From Nicoliella lavandulae (GTDB lineage Bacteria > Bacillota > Bacilli > Lactobacillales > Lactobacillaceae): a stretch of 64,000 nucleotides of DNA. The notes below the pieces were generated by a model, which made no database searches, had not been told where the DNA came from, and saw only the letters and a list, made by a program, of their open reading frames with translations. The stretch spans positions 348,260 through 412,259 of the forward strand of contig NZ_JAWMWH010000003.1 in the NCBI RefSeq assembly GCF_037546185.1, read 5' to 3'. Positions within the stretch are counted from its first letter, which is position 1; each line of letters begins with the position of its first letter. A program made the translations under genes and the position numbers. Below, piece by piece: positions 56,727-64,000 of this stretch.

Positions 56727-58526
56727 TCATATTTTATTAATCGATCTTACATTGAACCTAATTTTATTAAAAATAAAACCAACGATTAATGCAACCCAGC
56801 TCACTATCATTAATAATACCAGTGCATTGAACCATCGACTCGATTGATAAACGATTGTTGCATGATTAATTCCTGGCTTAGAATCAATAAATAACTTGCC
56901 AATCGTACTGGTATCAACTTTTACTGCCTTGCCATTTATCAATACCTTAGTATGTGCATATTTAATAACTGGAATCGAGATCCACCACTTGTGATTTAAT
57001 GGGTTCGTCCAAGTTACCTTTAATGCATCGCCACTAACTTTCTTTTTAACCGGTTGGACTTGTGATTTGTTAACTGGTTGTAAGTTCGTTAATATCTGGG
57101 CTTTATATAGGTGATATGGATGATAGATCCAGTATTGATCCGGCCTAATTTTAGTAAAGAACGGCAAGTAATCCGGCGTTGGTTTATTAAAAGCATTAAC
57201 CGCCTTAGATAAATCATTAGTATTAAACAACTGTCTAATCCGATCCGGCTTCATGGATGGGTTAATGGTTAAATTACGATCTGGTAACACTACTTGGTTA
57301 GAACGATAAGTGTTAATCCCATTTTGAAGCGATAGATAAGCAGATTGGTTAAATGATATCAAAACAAATCCAATAAAACAAATCTTGACTAGGTTAACCA
57401 CAATCAATTTACTTTGGTTGGATAAACACATCCCAAACGCTAATAATAACAGAACCAGAGCAATTGCTAAAAAGCGCGCCGGAAATTGGAGATAATCCAC
57501 TGATGGGAATGCATTTGCAATCTGGGTCCACGGAAAATAATCAGTTGACATCCATAAAAATACCATCCCATTCAAAAAAATGATCCAGGTTGACTTAGTA
57601 CTTTTGCGTAGGTTTAAACCTAAGTAGACCAATACGGCCACTGCAATTAGCATGTATAAGGGAGTGACGCCTAAGGTATTCAATCCTGATCCGGTCCCAA
57701 CACTAGCTGCACTAGCAACTACTGCTTGGGACTGCCCAGCAATTCGAGGCGCCGTGACACTTACGTTAATTCCTGGAGCCACGGGCATTAAATTGTTTGA
57801 CGACGATAACTCTAACATGCCACCCCAAACATTAGCGGTCAATAAAATGGTCAATCCCATTGATAGCAACAAGTTACACATCATTTTCAACCGGTGGTTA
57901 GTTAGATAAAGGCCCACTAAGAAGAACGGAACTAATGCTAGTGCTGCCATTAGTGATGTTAACACATGAATTTGAAATAGCAGTGCCATTACAACCGCCA
58001 ATTTCACGACACTAATTTTATGCTCACGCATCATCTCGGTTCCCATCAGAAGCGCTAATGGTAAAAATGCAGCGCCCCATCCAGTAAACTGTTGGCCTAC
58101 TATCCACGCCATGACTGGATCAGACATCATGTACGCTACCGCAATTAAAATACTGAAGATGGGCTTAACCCAATTCTTGATTGCTAGTCGATACATCAAA
58201 CTACCGCTAATGGTCAATACTAACCACGAAGTAATAATTTGATAATGATACCAAGTTTTAGCTAGTAATAAAATCATTCCATTTAAGTATGCAAACAACG
58301 GTCCATATAGTGCATTGACAACCCGTCCCGACTGTTGAAAACCAAAAAAAGATTGAAAATAACTATATTGATGCGTTTTAATTTGCATCGCAGTATCATA
58401 AAAACGGTTCATATGAAAAGCGGAATCCACCCCAAAGATAAAGGCATGGGCTTTTATTTGGGGCATCAGCATCGCTAATGCAATTAGCATTATAAATATG
58501 TAAGGTCCTATTCTTTTGAATCGCAA
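56727..58526 (-). CDS. Large polytopic membrane protein, possible GT-C glycosyltransferase
   Basis: A 599-residue protein with about 12 helices and an extracellular beta-rich C-terminal part (about 400-570), ending in one more helix. The first loop FGVDSAFHMNRFYDT (about 32-46) resembles the acidic DxxFH loop of GT-C glycosyltransferases and YfhO-like proteins, and some relatives are annotated as 6-pyruvoyl-tetrahydropterin synthase-related membrane proteins. MSDPVMAWIVGQQFTGWG is another likely conserved loop. A role in decorating wall polymers or lipids is an inference. Confidence 0.6.
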   Translation of the reverse strand: MRFKRIGPYIFIMLIALAMLMPQIKAHAFIFGVDSAFHMNRFYDTAMQIKTHQYSYFQSFFGFQQSGRVVNALYGPLFAYLNGMILLLAKTWYHYQIITSWLVLTISGSLMYRLAIKNWVKPIFSILIAVAYMMSDPVMAWIVGQQFTGWGAAFLPLALLMGTEMMREHKISVVKLAVVMALLFQIHVLTSLMAALALVPFFLVGLYLTNHRLKMMCNLLLSMGLTILLTANVWGGMLELSSSNNLMPVAPGINVSVTAPRIAGQSQAVVASAASVGTGSGLNTLGVTPLYMLIAVAVLVYLGLNLRKSTKSTWIIFLNGMVFLWMSTDYFPWTQIANAFPSVDYLQFPARFLAIALVLLLLAFGMCLSNQSKLIVVNLVKICFIGFVLISFNQSAYLSLQNGINTYRSNQVVLPDRNLTINPSMKPDRIRQLFNTNDLSKAVNAFNKPTPDYLPFFTKIRPDQYWIYHPYHLYKAQILTNLQPVNKSQVQPVKKKVSGDALKVTWTNPLNHKWWISIPVIKYAHTKVLINGKAVKVDTSTIGKLFIDSKPGINHATIVYQSSRWFNALVLLMIVSWVALIVGFIFNKIRFNVRSINKI

Positions 58527-58650
58527 AGCATCATTTCCTTTTTATATCATTTTTGTTATGAAATAAGCTCGGTTATTTAATTATACCGTTCATTAGATTA
58601 TAATTAAATCAAGATTTGTTAAAAAATTTGTAAACATAGGAGGAATCATT

Positions 58651-58968
58651 ATGGAAATATTCATCATTGACTTGTACGCTATCGCATCTGCTATCTGGTT
58701 AATTGCCAGTTTTTCACACTTTATCATTGCTTGGTACGAATATAGCATTACTAATAAAACAACGACTACTTTCTGGCGAGAACATGGATTCGGAATCATT
58801 ATATTGTTAATTGCATTTATAGTTCTATGGATTATTCACCTACCTGTGTTTACCACTAACCCTCCATTACTCGAATTTGCATTTATGATTGCTATTATTG
58901 TTGGGATTCCGACCGTTAAACAACCAATGCATCAACTATACATTAATTTAAAAAATTATGAAGAATAA
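58651..58968 (+). CDS. Three-helix membrane protein, 105 aa
   Basis: No family recognised. Three hydrophobic helices (about 4-30, 47-66 and 73-89) are joined by a loop TTTTFWREHGFG. AGGAGG is seven bases before ATG 58651. It is transcribed away from the GT-C-like gene and closed by a bidirectional terminator. Confidence 0.6.
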   Translation: MEIFIIDLYAIASAIWLIASFSHFIIAWYEYSITNKTTTTFWREHGFGIIILLIAFIVLWIIHLPVFTTNPPLLEFAFMIAIIVGIPTVKQPMHQLYINLKNYEE

Positions 58969-59000
58969 AAAATCGTGGTATTCACCACGATTTTTTATTT
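58967..59000. terminator. Bidirectional terminator
   Basis: Stem AAAAAATCGTGGT / ACCACGATTTTTT around ATTC between convergent genes; it overlaps the last bases of both. Confidence 0.85.
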
Positions 59001-59516
59001 TGTGCTAATTTGATCAGCGTTGAAAATCAACGTCTGCGAATTAATGAAGTTACTATTAATTCCTAATTTATCATCATGTTTTTTAATTAGTGCCAAACCA
59101 CTACCATAAGTAGTAACGTGATCACCTACTTTAAGCCCCTTAAAAATAGAAGTAGCTCCATAGATTAAGTAACTACGATTGGCATGGGTTACCAAGATAT
59201 TACTTTCATCTGCTTTAGACTTACTAATCGCCTTTACAACACCATCAAAGTACAATTTTAAATTAGCAGTCTGAGCCTTCGCAACTGTAATCTGATTTTT
59301 ATTAGTAGCATCACTAATGTTTTGCTTAGTAATGGCTTGGTATTGACTTTTGTCGAACTTAGCATTCTTTTCTGATTGTTCCTTAGCTGATTGTTTTGAC
59401 TTAGCAACTACCTTAGCCACACTATTCGGCCGACCAGAAAATTGACCATCCGTATTTCCACATCCCGCCAATAATAGCGAGAGAACGACCCCACTCAATA
59501 TTAATTTAGTTTTCAT
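58995..59516 (-). CDS. Lipoprotein, 173 aa, unknown
   Basis: A lipobox LLAGC (Cys19) marks a membrane-anchored lipoprotein. Residues about 30-75 are Lys/Ser/Gln-rich and helical, and the rest (about 80-173) is beta-rich with FKGLKVGDHVTTYGSG, which resembles an OB-like strand pattern. No named family. Monocistronic; stop lies within the shared terminator. Confidence 0.7.
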   Translation of the reverse strand: MKTKLILSGVVLSLLLAGCGNTDGQFSGRPNSVAKVVAKSKQSAKEQSEKNAKFDKSQYQAITKQNISDATNKNQITVAKAQTANLKLYFDGVVKAISKSKADESNILVTHANRSYLIYGATSIFKGLKVGDHVTTYGSGLALIKKHDDKLGINSNFINSQTLIFNADQISTK

Positions 59517-59592
59517 TAATTCAATCCCCCTATCCTTATATTTTAATCCTTTTATTTACTTTGGGCTACCTAATTGGGGGTCCCAACTATTG

Positions 59593-59730
59593 TCATCGTC
59601 GATTTAAATAAATCATGACCATAATTGCTACTAAACAAGCAATTACGATTCCCATTGTAATTAAAATCACCGTTCTGGAGTCGATGGCAAAGCCAATATT
59701 TCTTGGTTGACTTATAAATAATTTATTCAT
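59593..59730 (-). CDS. Small single-helix membrane protein, 45 aa
   Basis: A 45-codon gene in the 220-base stretch between the lipoprotein gene and sbcC. It starts MNKLFISQPRNIGFA and has one helix (about 21-41, containing GIVIACLVAIMVMIY) ending in NRR. TTAGGAGG, which includes the sbcC stop codon TAG, lies five bases before ATG 59730, so it is translationally coupled to sbcC. Stop is TGA. No family recognised. Confidence 0.65.
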   Translation of the reverse strand: MNKLFISQPRNIGFAIDSRTVILITMGIVIACLVAIMVMIYLNRR

Positions 59731-59739
59731 TAAATCCTC

Positions 59740-62700
59740 CTAAGGGGCAATCGTCTTAACATGACTTTGGCCCTGTTCTTCTGGAATAACTCTCAACTGA
59801 CTGGCAATTTGTTCTTGCAGCATCGCCACATGACTAATGATTCCAATCGTTCGACCATCAGATTCAATGTTCTCTAATGCTGCCATCGCAGTTTGCAATG
59901 AATCACGATCGAGTGAACCAAAACCTTCATCGATAAATAGGGTGTCGATCTTGATGCCTCCTGATTCATTTTGAATTACCTCACCTAACGCTAACGCTAA
60001 GCTCAACGCTGCAATAAAGCTCTCGCCGCCAGAAAGGGTATGCACACTTCTAGCCTGGCCAACATTATCATCATAGACATCAATTTCTAACCCGGTATCT
60101 TTTTGATTAGAACCAATTCCATCATGCAACATTAGTTGATAACGATTAGCACTTAGGTTAGCCAGATACGTATTAGCAACTGATAAAATAGTTACGAGTT
60201 GGGCTCGTAACACATAGCGTTCCAAACTAAGCTTGGCATCCCCGCGTCCATTCACCGTTGTTGATAGTAACGTCAGCTGATCTAATCGATCGGTTTGCGC
60301 CCCAATTTTTTGATAGTTAGCAGTAACATCTTTTAAGACCTGATTGTTTAACAACACTTGATCTCGTTCGGCTTGCGAATGTTGTTGGGCGGTTTTTAAC
60401 TGTTGTTCTAATTCAACTAATCGATTCATTAATGTAGTTAAGTCAATCGTTTGATCATCACCGACCACTTCTTCATAGGTTTTAATGGTTGTCTTAACAC
60501 TACTGAGTTCATTTTGGTAATGTTCAATTGCCGTTGAGAGTTCGTCTATTTGATCTAAATGTGCTAATTGACCTTTGAACTGGGTGATCCCATCATCACC
60601 AAAGTACGCCTGCAGTGATTGATCAAATTGGGTTTGTTTATGTTGTTCATCGGCCTTAATCGTTACAATATTATCATTAATCGCCTTTAATTCAGCATTT
60701 AAACTAGCCAATTGTTCATGATTTTGCTTTTGCGCAGCTTGATTATCATCAACTTCATCTTGATAGGTAGTTACCTGTTCACTCAAAGCATCAATTCGTT
60801 CATTAAGCTGATCTAGAGTCGTTATATCATCAGGTAAATTAGTTCGTAAATCGTCTCTTTGAGTCAACTGTTTTTGATAATTAGTATTTAATTCATTTTT
60901 TTGATTTGTTAGTTGTTCAATTAAACCAGTTGTATCCTGTAATTTAACTTGCGTTGCTTCGTCATCAGCTTGAACTTGTTTTAAGTCAGCCAACTTAGCT
61001 TGGGTCTGTTGAATGGCCTCTTGATTCTCATCTGCTACGTTAGCAATTAATCGTTTAGCTGCGGTAATTGCATGCACTTGACTGGCATCAACTAGCTTGT
61101 TTAAATCATTTAACAATAACGTCAATTCTTGATCGACCTTAGCATTCATTTGAGTGCGCTGCTTTTGTTGTTCTGAATGCTTAGAACCTAATCGAGTTAG
61201 TTCGTCCTTAGCGATGCGATAATCATGTTCTGCATCTTGGACCATTTTTTGATCCACTGGTTTATCATCAATTGTCTTAGCTGGATGGGGATGGTGTTCG
61301 CTACCACAAACGGGGCATGGCGTCCCCGGTTTTAGTTGTCCGGCTAACACTAAGATTTGATTTTGGATAAAATCATTATTCAAATCTTCATAGGTGGCTT
61401 TTAAGGTGGCTACTTGCCCCTGCTTTTGCTTGATCTTATCGGCTTCATCTGAGATTTCCGAATCTAATTGCGCTAAATCATCTGATTGAACTTGAATTCG
61501 ATTGGCCCAACTTGTTAACCGCTCGACTTGTTCCATTTGGTGCTGATGATTTAATAGAGCTGATTTTAATTCAGATCGAGCTGCTAATTGCTGCTCATTT
61601 TGAGCATGGGCAGCAGTTAATTTGTTCAAGGTTATCTTTTGTGCATCTAATTGATTATCAACAGCGACTAAATCAGCTTTCGTTGATTTAATATCTTTTA
61701 AGACGGTCTGATATTGTTCCATTTGGGGACGATAGTGTCTTAAGATAGATAATTGTTCCAAATTTTCCGTATGTTCATCCGCTCGTTGTTCTAATGCTTG
61801 GGTCTGCTTAGCTAGTGTCTGAGCCTTCTTATTGAGGGTTTCAATTTGAGCTTGTGCTTCACTGCCGCGACTTTGGTAATCAGTTCGTTGCGTTGCCAAC
61901 TCATTTAGTCGGTTATAACCCTCCTGATGTTGCTTTACCCACGTTAAAGTAGCGAGTTGCTTTTGCATTGCATCAAAGTGAGATTGTTGCTCATTCAATT
62001 GTGCTAATGCTGTTCGTTTATCATTTAAGGTTTGAATCTGTTTATTGCGTTCTTTTGCTTCGTCTAATTTAGATTGACATGCATTAACATTTTTCCGTAA
62101 TTCTTCATTTTTTTGATCTAACTGTTTTAAATTCCGGTGAGCAGCGACTTGTTGTGTCTTCAATGCCTCAATTTGGGCTTCGGTCGATTGAGTCTTAATC
62201 CCTTCACTTTGATTTTCACTCCATTTAATCTTAGTTAAGTCCCGATTAATAGCTGACTGCCAATCCTTCGTATTGCCTTTTAGTTCTTTTAATTGGTCAT
62301 TTAGTGCGTCACCCCATTTTTGATATAACTGTGTCTTAAAAATGTGACGTAGCACTGTTTCCTTATCAGCACTAGATGCAATTAAGAACCGTCTAAAATC
62401 ACCCTGCGGTAACAAAATGATTTGCGTAAATTGCCGCCGGTTAATTTGTAATACTGACTCTAAGGTAGTATTAATTTCTAATAACTTTGTAAGTTCTGCT
62501 TTTTGCTGACCATTTTCAAATATTTTTAAAGTACCTTCTGCGGCATATTCTTTTTGACCAGTACCACGCTTTTTGTTCCGTGTTTGCTTTGGTGCTCGTC
62601 TGATATCATAAATTAACCCCTGATGCTCAAATTGAAACTCTATGACCGTAACATCATCTGGTCCAGCAAAGTCAGAACGCATTTGTTCTACATCCCGATC

Positions 62701-62874
62701 ATCACTAGCGCCGGCCCCATATAACGCAAACGTAATGGCATCAAAAATGGTGGTTTTTCCACTACCAGTAGGTCCAGCAATCAAGAATAAGGAAGATTGG
62801 TTTAACTTAGCAAAGTCGATCGTTTCATTTCGATACGGGCCAAAGTTTTTTAACGTCAATTTAATTGGTTTCAT
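59740..62874 (-). CDS. sbcC: SbcCD nuclease, ATPase subunit
   Basis: A 1044-residue SMC-like ATPase that with SbcD cuts hairpins and DNA ends. Walker A GPTGSGKT is at residues 34-41, and long coiled coils (about 180-480 and 560-850) flank the zinc hook PCPVCGSEHHPHP near 520. The signature LSGGESF is near 945 and Walker B TLFIDEGFGSLD near 980. It follows sbcD with one base of overlap. Confidence 0.95.
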   Translation of the reverse strand: MKPIKLTLKNFGPYRNETIDFAKLNQSSLFLIAGPTGSGKTTIFDAITFALYGAGASDDRDVEQMRSDFAGPDDVTVIEFQFEHQGLIYDIRRAPKQTRNKKRGTGQKEYAAEGTLKIFENGQQKAELTKLLEINTTLESVLQINRRQFTQIILLPQGDFRRFLIASSADKETVLRHIFKTQLYQKWGDALNDQLKELKGNTKDWQSAINRDLTKIKWSENQSEGIKTQSTEAQIEALKTQQVAAHRNLKQLDQKNEELRKNVNACQSKLDEAKERNKQIQTLNDKRTALAQLNEQQSHFDAMQKQLATLTWVKQHQEGYNRLNELATQRTDYQSRGSEAQAQIETLNKKAQTLAKQTQALEQRADEHTENLEQLSILRHYRPQMEQYQTVLKDIKSTKADLVAVDNQLDAQKITLNKLTAAHAQNEQQLAARSELKSALLNHQHQMEQVERLTSWANRIQVQSDDLAQLDSEISDEADKIKQKQGQVATLKATYEDLNNDFIQNQILVLAGQLKPGTPCPVCGSEHHPHPAKTIDDKPVDQKMVQDAEHDYRIAKDELTRLGSKHSEQQKQRTQMNAKVDQELTLLLNDLNKLVDASQVHAITAAKRLIANVADENQEAIQQTQAKLADLKQVQADDEATQVKLQDTTGLIEQLTNQKNELNTNYQKQLTQRDDLRTNLPDDITTLDQLNERIDALSEQVTTYQDEVDDNQAAQKQNHEQLASLNAELKAINDNIVTIKADEQHKQTQFDQSLQAYFGDDGITQFKGQLAHLDQIDELSTAIEHYQNELSSVKTTIKTYEEVVGDDQTIDLTTLMNRLVELEQQLKTAQQHSQAERDQVLLNNQVLKDVTANYQKIGAQTDRLDQLTLLSTTVNGRGDAKLSLERYVLRAQLVTILSVANTYLANLSANRYQLMLHDGIGSNQKDTGLEIDVYDDNVGQARSVHTLSGGESFIAALSLALALGEVIQNESGGIKIDTLFIDEGFGSLDRDSLQTAMAALENIESDGRTIGIISHVAMLQEQIASQLRVIPEEQGQSHVKTIAP

Positions 62875-64000
62875 TAATTTTCCTCCTGATGAACTGATTT
62901 AAGTGTCTTTTTAGCCCATTTCGTTTGGTCTGACGTTAATGAACGATCATTAATTTGTTGATAAAAATTGGCTAATAATGTCATTGGATCACTTTGCCGA
63001 ATTTTACGCCCATCTTCACCATGGTATGCGATGTTGGCATCAAGTCCATTCGCACGTTTTAGTTCAATAATATTGGGATAAATTTTACGTAATCGAGCCA
63101 TTAAATTCGGAATTTGGTCACGATTCGTGATTGTAATTCCAATATAGTTGCTCGTATCAACGGATTGATAAAATGATGGGGCCGTTAATTCGTCAAACGT
63201 ACCCGTTAACTCCACTACATCATGAAGTGGCTTCAGTGGAATAAAGCGACGATGCGCTATGTCATCGGTATCAACAATCATGACGCCTTTATTTTGCTGA
63301 GCCTCTGAAAGAGAGAACTTAATTGGCGAACCACTATATTGAACCACTGAATCATGAATTGCATCCTTGCCATGTAAGTGTCCTAGCGCAACATAATCAA
63401 AGTCTTGCATAACATCCAGCGGTACGGACGCTAATCCACCCACCGTCAGTTTCGTTTCAGAGTCAGTCGTTGCACTCCCTGCCGCGAAGAAATGAGAAAC
63501 TAGGACCTGGCGTTTAGCCGGGTTAAAATGTGCTTTCATTTGTTGAACTAGTGCAACAAATGCTTGGTCAACATGTTGAATTGAATCATCGTCTAAAAAT
63601 TGACGGACTTCAAACGGCTCAAAGTATGGTAACAAGAATAACTGTGTGTCAGTAGTTTCAATTGGTTCAATTGATTGCGCAACACTAGTGTGAATAAACA
63701 ACTGCGTGTCTTCAAACCATTCGCTTCCAGTCGCTAAGCGCGTGGCACTATCGTGATTACCAGCAATTGCATATAGCGGATAATGGTCCACTAAGTTTAA
63801 TTGCTTCAACATTTTGTTTAATAAATGAACTGATGATTCAGCTGGTAAGCTACGGTCATATAAATCACCAGCAATAATAATGCCATCTACGTGTTCATCT
63901 TTTGCAATCCGTTCTATTTGTTTGAACGCATTGACTTGTTCTTCTGATAAATCAAAGCCGTGCAGTCGACGACCGATGTGCCAATCAGCAGTGTGTAGTA
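62874..64000 (-). CDS. sbcD: SbcCD nuclease, phosphoesterase subunit (5' end beyond window)
   Basis: About 375 codons of SbcD are visible and the frame runs off the right edge, missing only the first few residues. Mn-binding phosphoesterase motifs are in order: HTADWHIG near the edge, AGDLYDR about 47 residues on, AGNHDS, LVSHFFAAG and LGHLHGKD. The capping domain follows. It starts upstream of 64000; an internal ATG at 63812 is not the start because the conserved DxH and GDLYDR motifs lie before it. Operon: sbcD-sbcC-small membrane protein. Confidence 0.93.
   Translation of the reverse strand, partial: LHTADWHIGRRLHGFDLSEEQVNAFKQIERIAKDEHVDGIIIAGDLYDRSLPAESSVHLLNKMLKQLNLVDHYPLYAIAGNHDSATRLATGSEWFEDTQLFIHTSVAQSIEPIETTDTQLFLLPYFEPFEVRQFLDDDSIQHVDQAFVALVQQMKAHFNPAKRQVLVSHFFAAGSATTDSETKLTVGGLASVPLDVMQDFDYVALGHLHGKDAIHDSVVQYSGSPIKFSLSEAQQNKGVMIVDTDDIAHRRFIPLKPLHDVVELTGTFDELTAPSFYQSVDTSNYIGITITNRDQIPNLMARLRKIYPNIIELKRANGLDANIAYHGEDGRKIRQSDPMTLLANFYQQINDRSLTSDQTKWAKKTLKSVHQEEN

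Noticed and set aside
1..64000. CRISPR array, prophage or toxin-antitoxin locus
   Set aside because: No regularly spaced repeats, phage structural genes or recognisable toxin-antitoxin pairs were seen.

Overview
The window looks like a chromosomal segment of a low-GC Firmicute of the lactic acid bacteria (Lactobacillaceae). Evidence: AT-rich DNA with AGGAGG-type ribosome binding sites, stops almost always TAA or TAG, three TPP riboswitches, three T-box leaders, a lactobacillus-type pyruvate oxidase, EmrB/QacA-type exporters, BrnQ and MetNPQ transporters, and a Tyr-Trp-His-(Lys)-Gln tRNA operon. Species cannot be named from the sequence alone. No CRISPR array, rRNA, prophage or replication origin was seen.

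Layout. 1-2 kb: thiamine salvage operon tenA-thiD-thiE behind a TPP riboswitch. 2-12 kb: small enzymes, an acetyltransferase, a 14-helix exporter behind a structured leader RNA, two small membrane proteins missed by length filters, and a PadR / DUF1700 / DUF4097 envelope operon with a large palindromic operator. 12-12.5 kb: five tRNA genes, one with degenerate D, anticodon and T loops. 12.6-17.6 kb: a serine-rich surface protein, small unknown genes and an intact IS150-type element sitting exactly in the loop of a bidirectional terminator. 17.6-19.8 kb: a second thiamine-salvage operon (ylmB-like, tenA) with its own TPP riboswitch. 19.8-30 kb: a flippase-domain protein, a thioesterase, a second odd tRNA, HAD phosphatase, pyruvate oxidase, D-2-hydroxyacid dehydrogenase, stress proteins and a second 14-helix exporter.

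30-37 kb: brnQ and an APC permease, each behind a T-box. By alignment with the methionine T-box in this window their specifier codons read GTA (Val) and ATC (Ile), so both are best read as branched-chain amino acid importers. 37-43.4 kb: secreted C39-like proteins, a ThiD/PdxK paralogue and a GH13 glucosidase. 43.5-48.7 kb: a ugpC-A-E-B-Q operon for glycerol-3-phosphate and glycerophosphodiester uptake, preceded by 11-bp-spaced TTTACA repeats typical of a Pho box; ugpE carries an in-frame TGA just before its conserved tail. 48.8-49.5 kb: thiW with a third TPP riboswitch. 49.5-64 kb: a deoxynucleoside kinase, a Met T-box operon metQ-metN-metP-M20 peptidase, a PmrA-like exporter, membrane proteins of unknown role, a lipoprotein and the sbcD-sbcC nuclease genes, with sbcD running off the right edge.

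Themes: precursor salvage for TPP feeds TPP enzymes such as pyruvate oxidase, and import is controlled by RNA devices (TPP aptamers, T-boxes) rather than by linked regulators. The less ordinary items are the two degenerate Lys(CUU)-like tRNAs, the exporter leader RNA, the IS inside a terminator loop, the ugpE nonsense codon and a promoter-terminator pair around 34.6 kb with no gene between.
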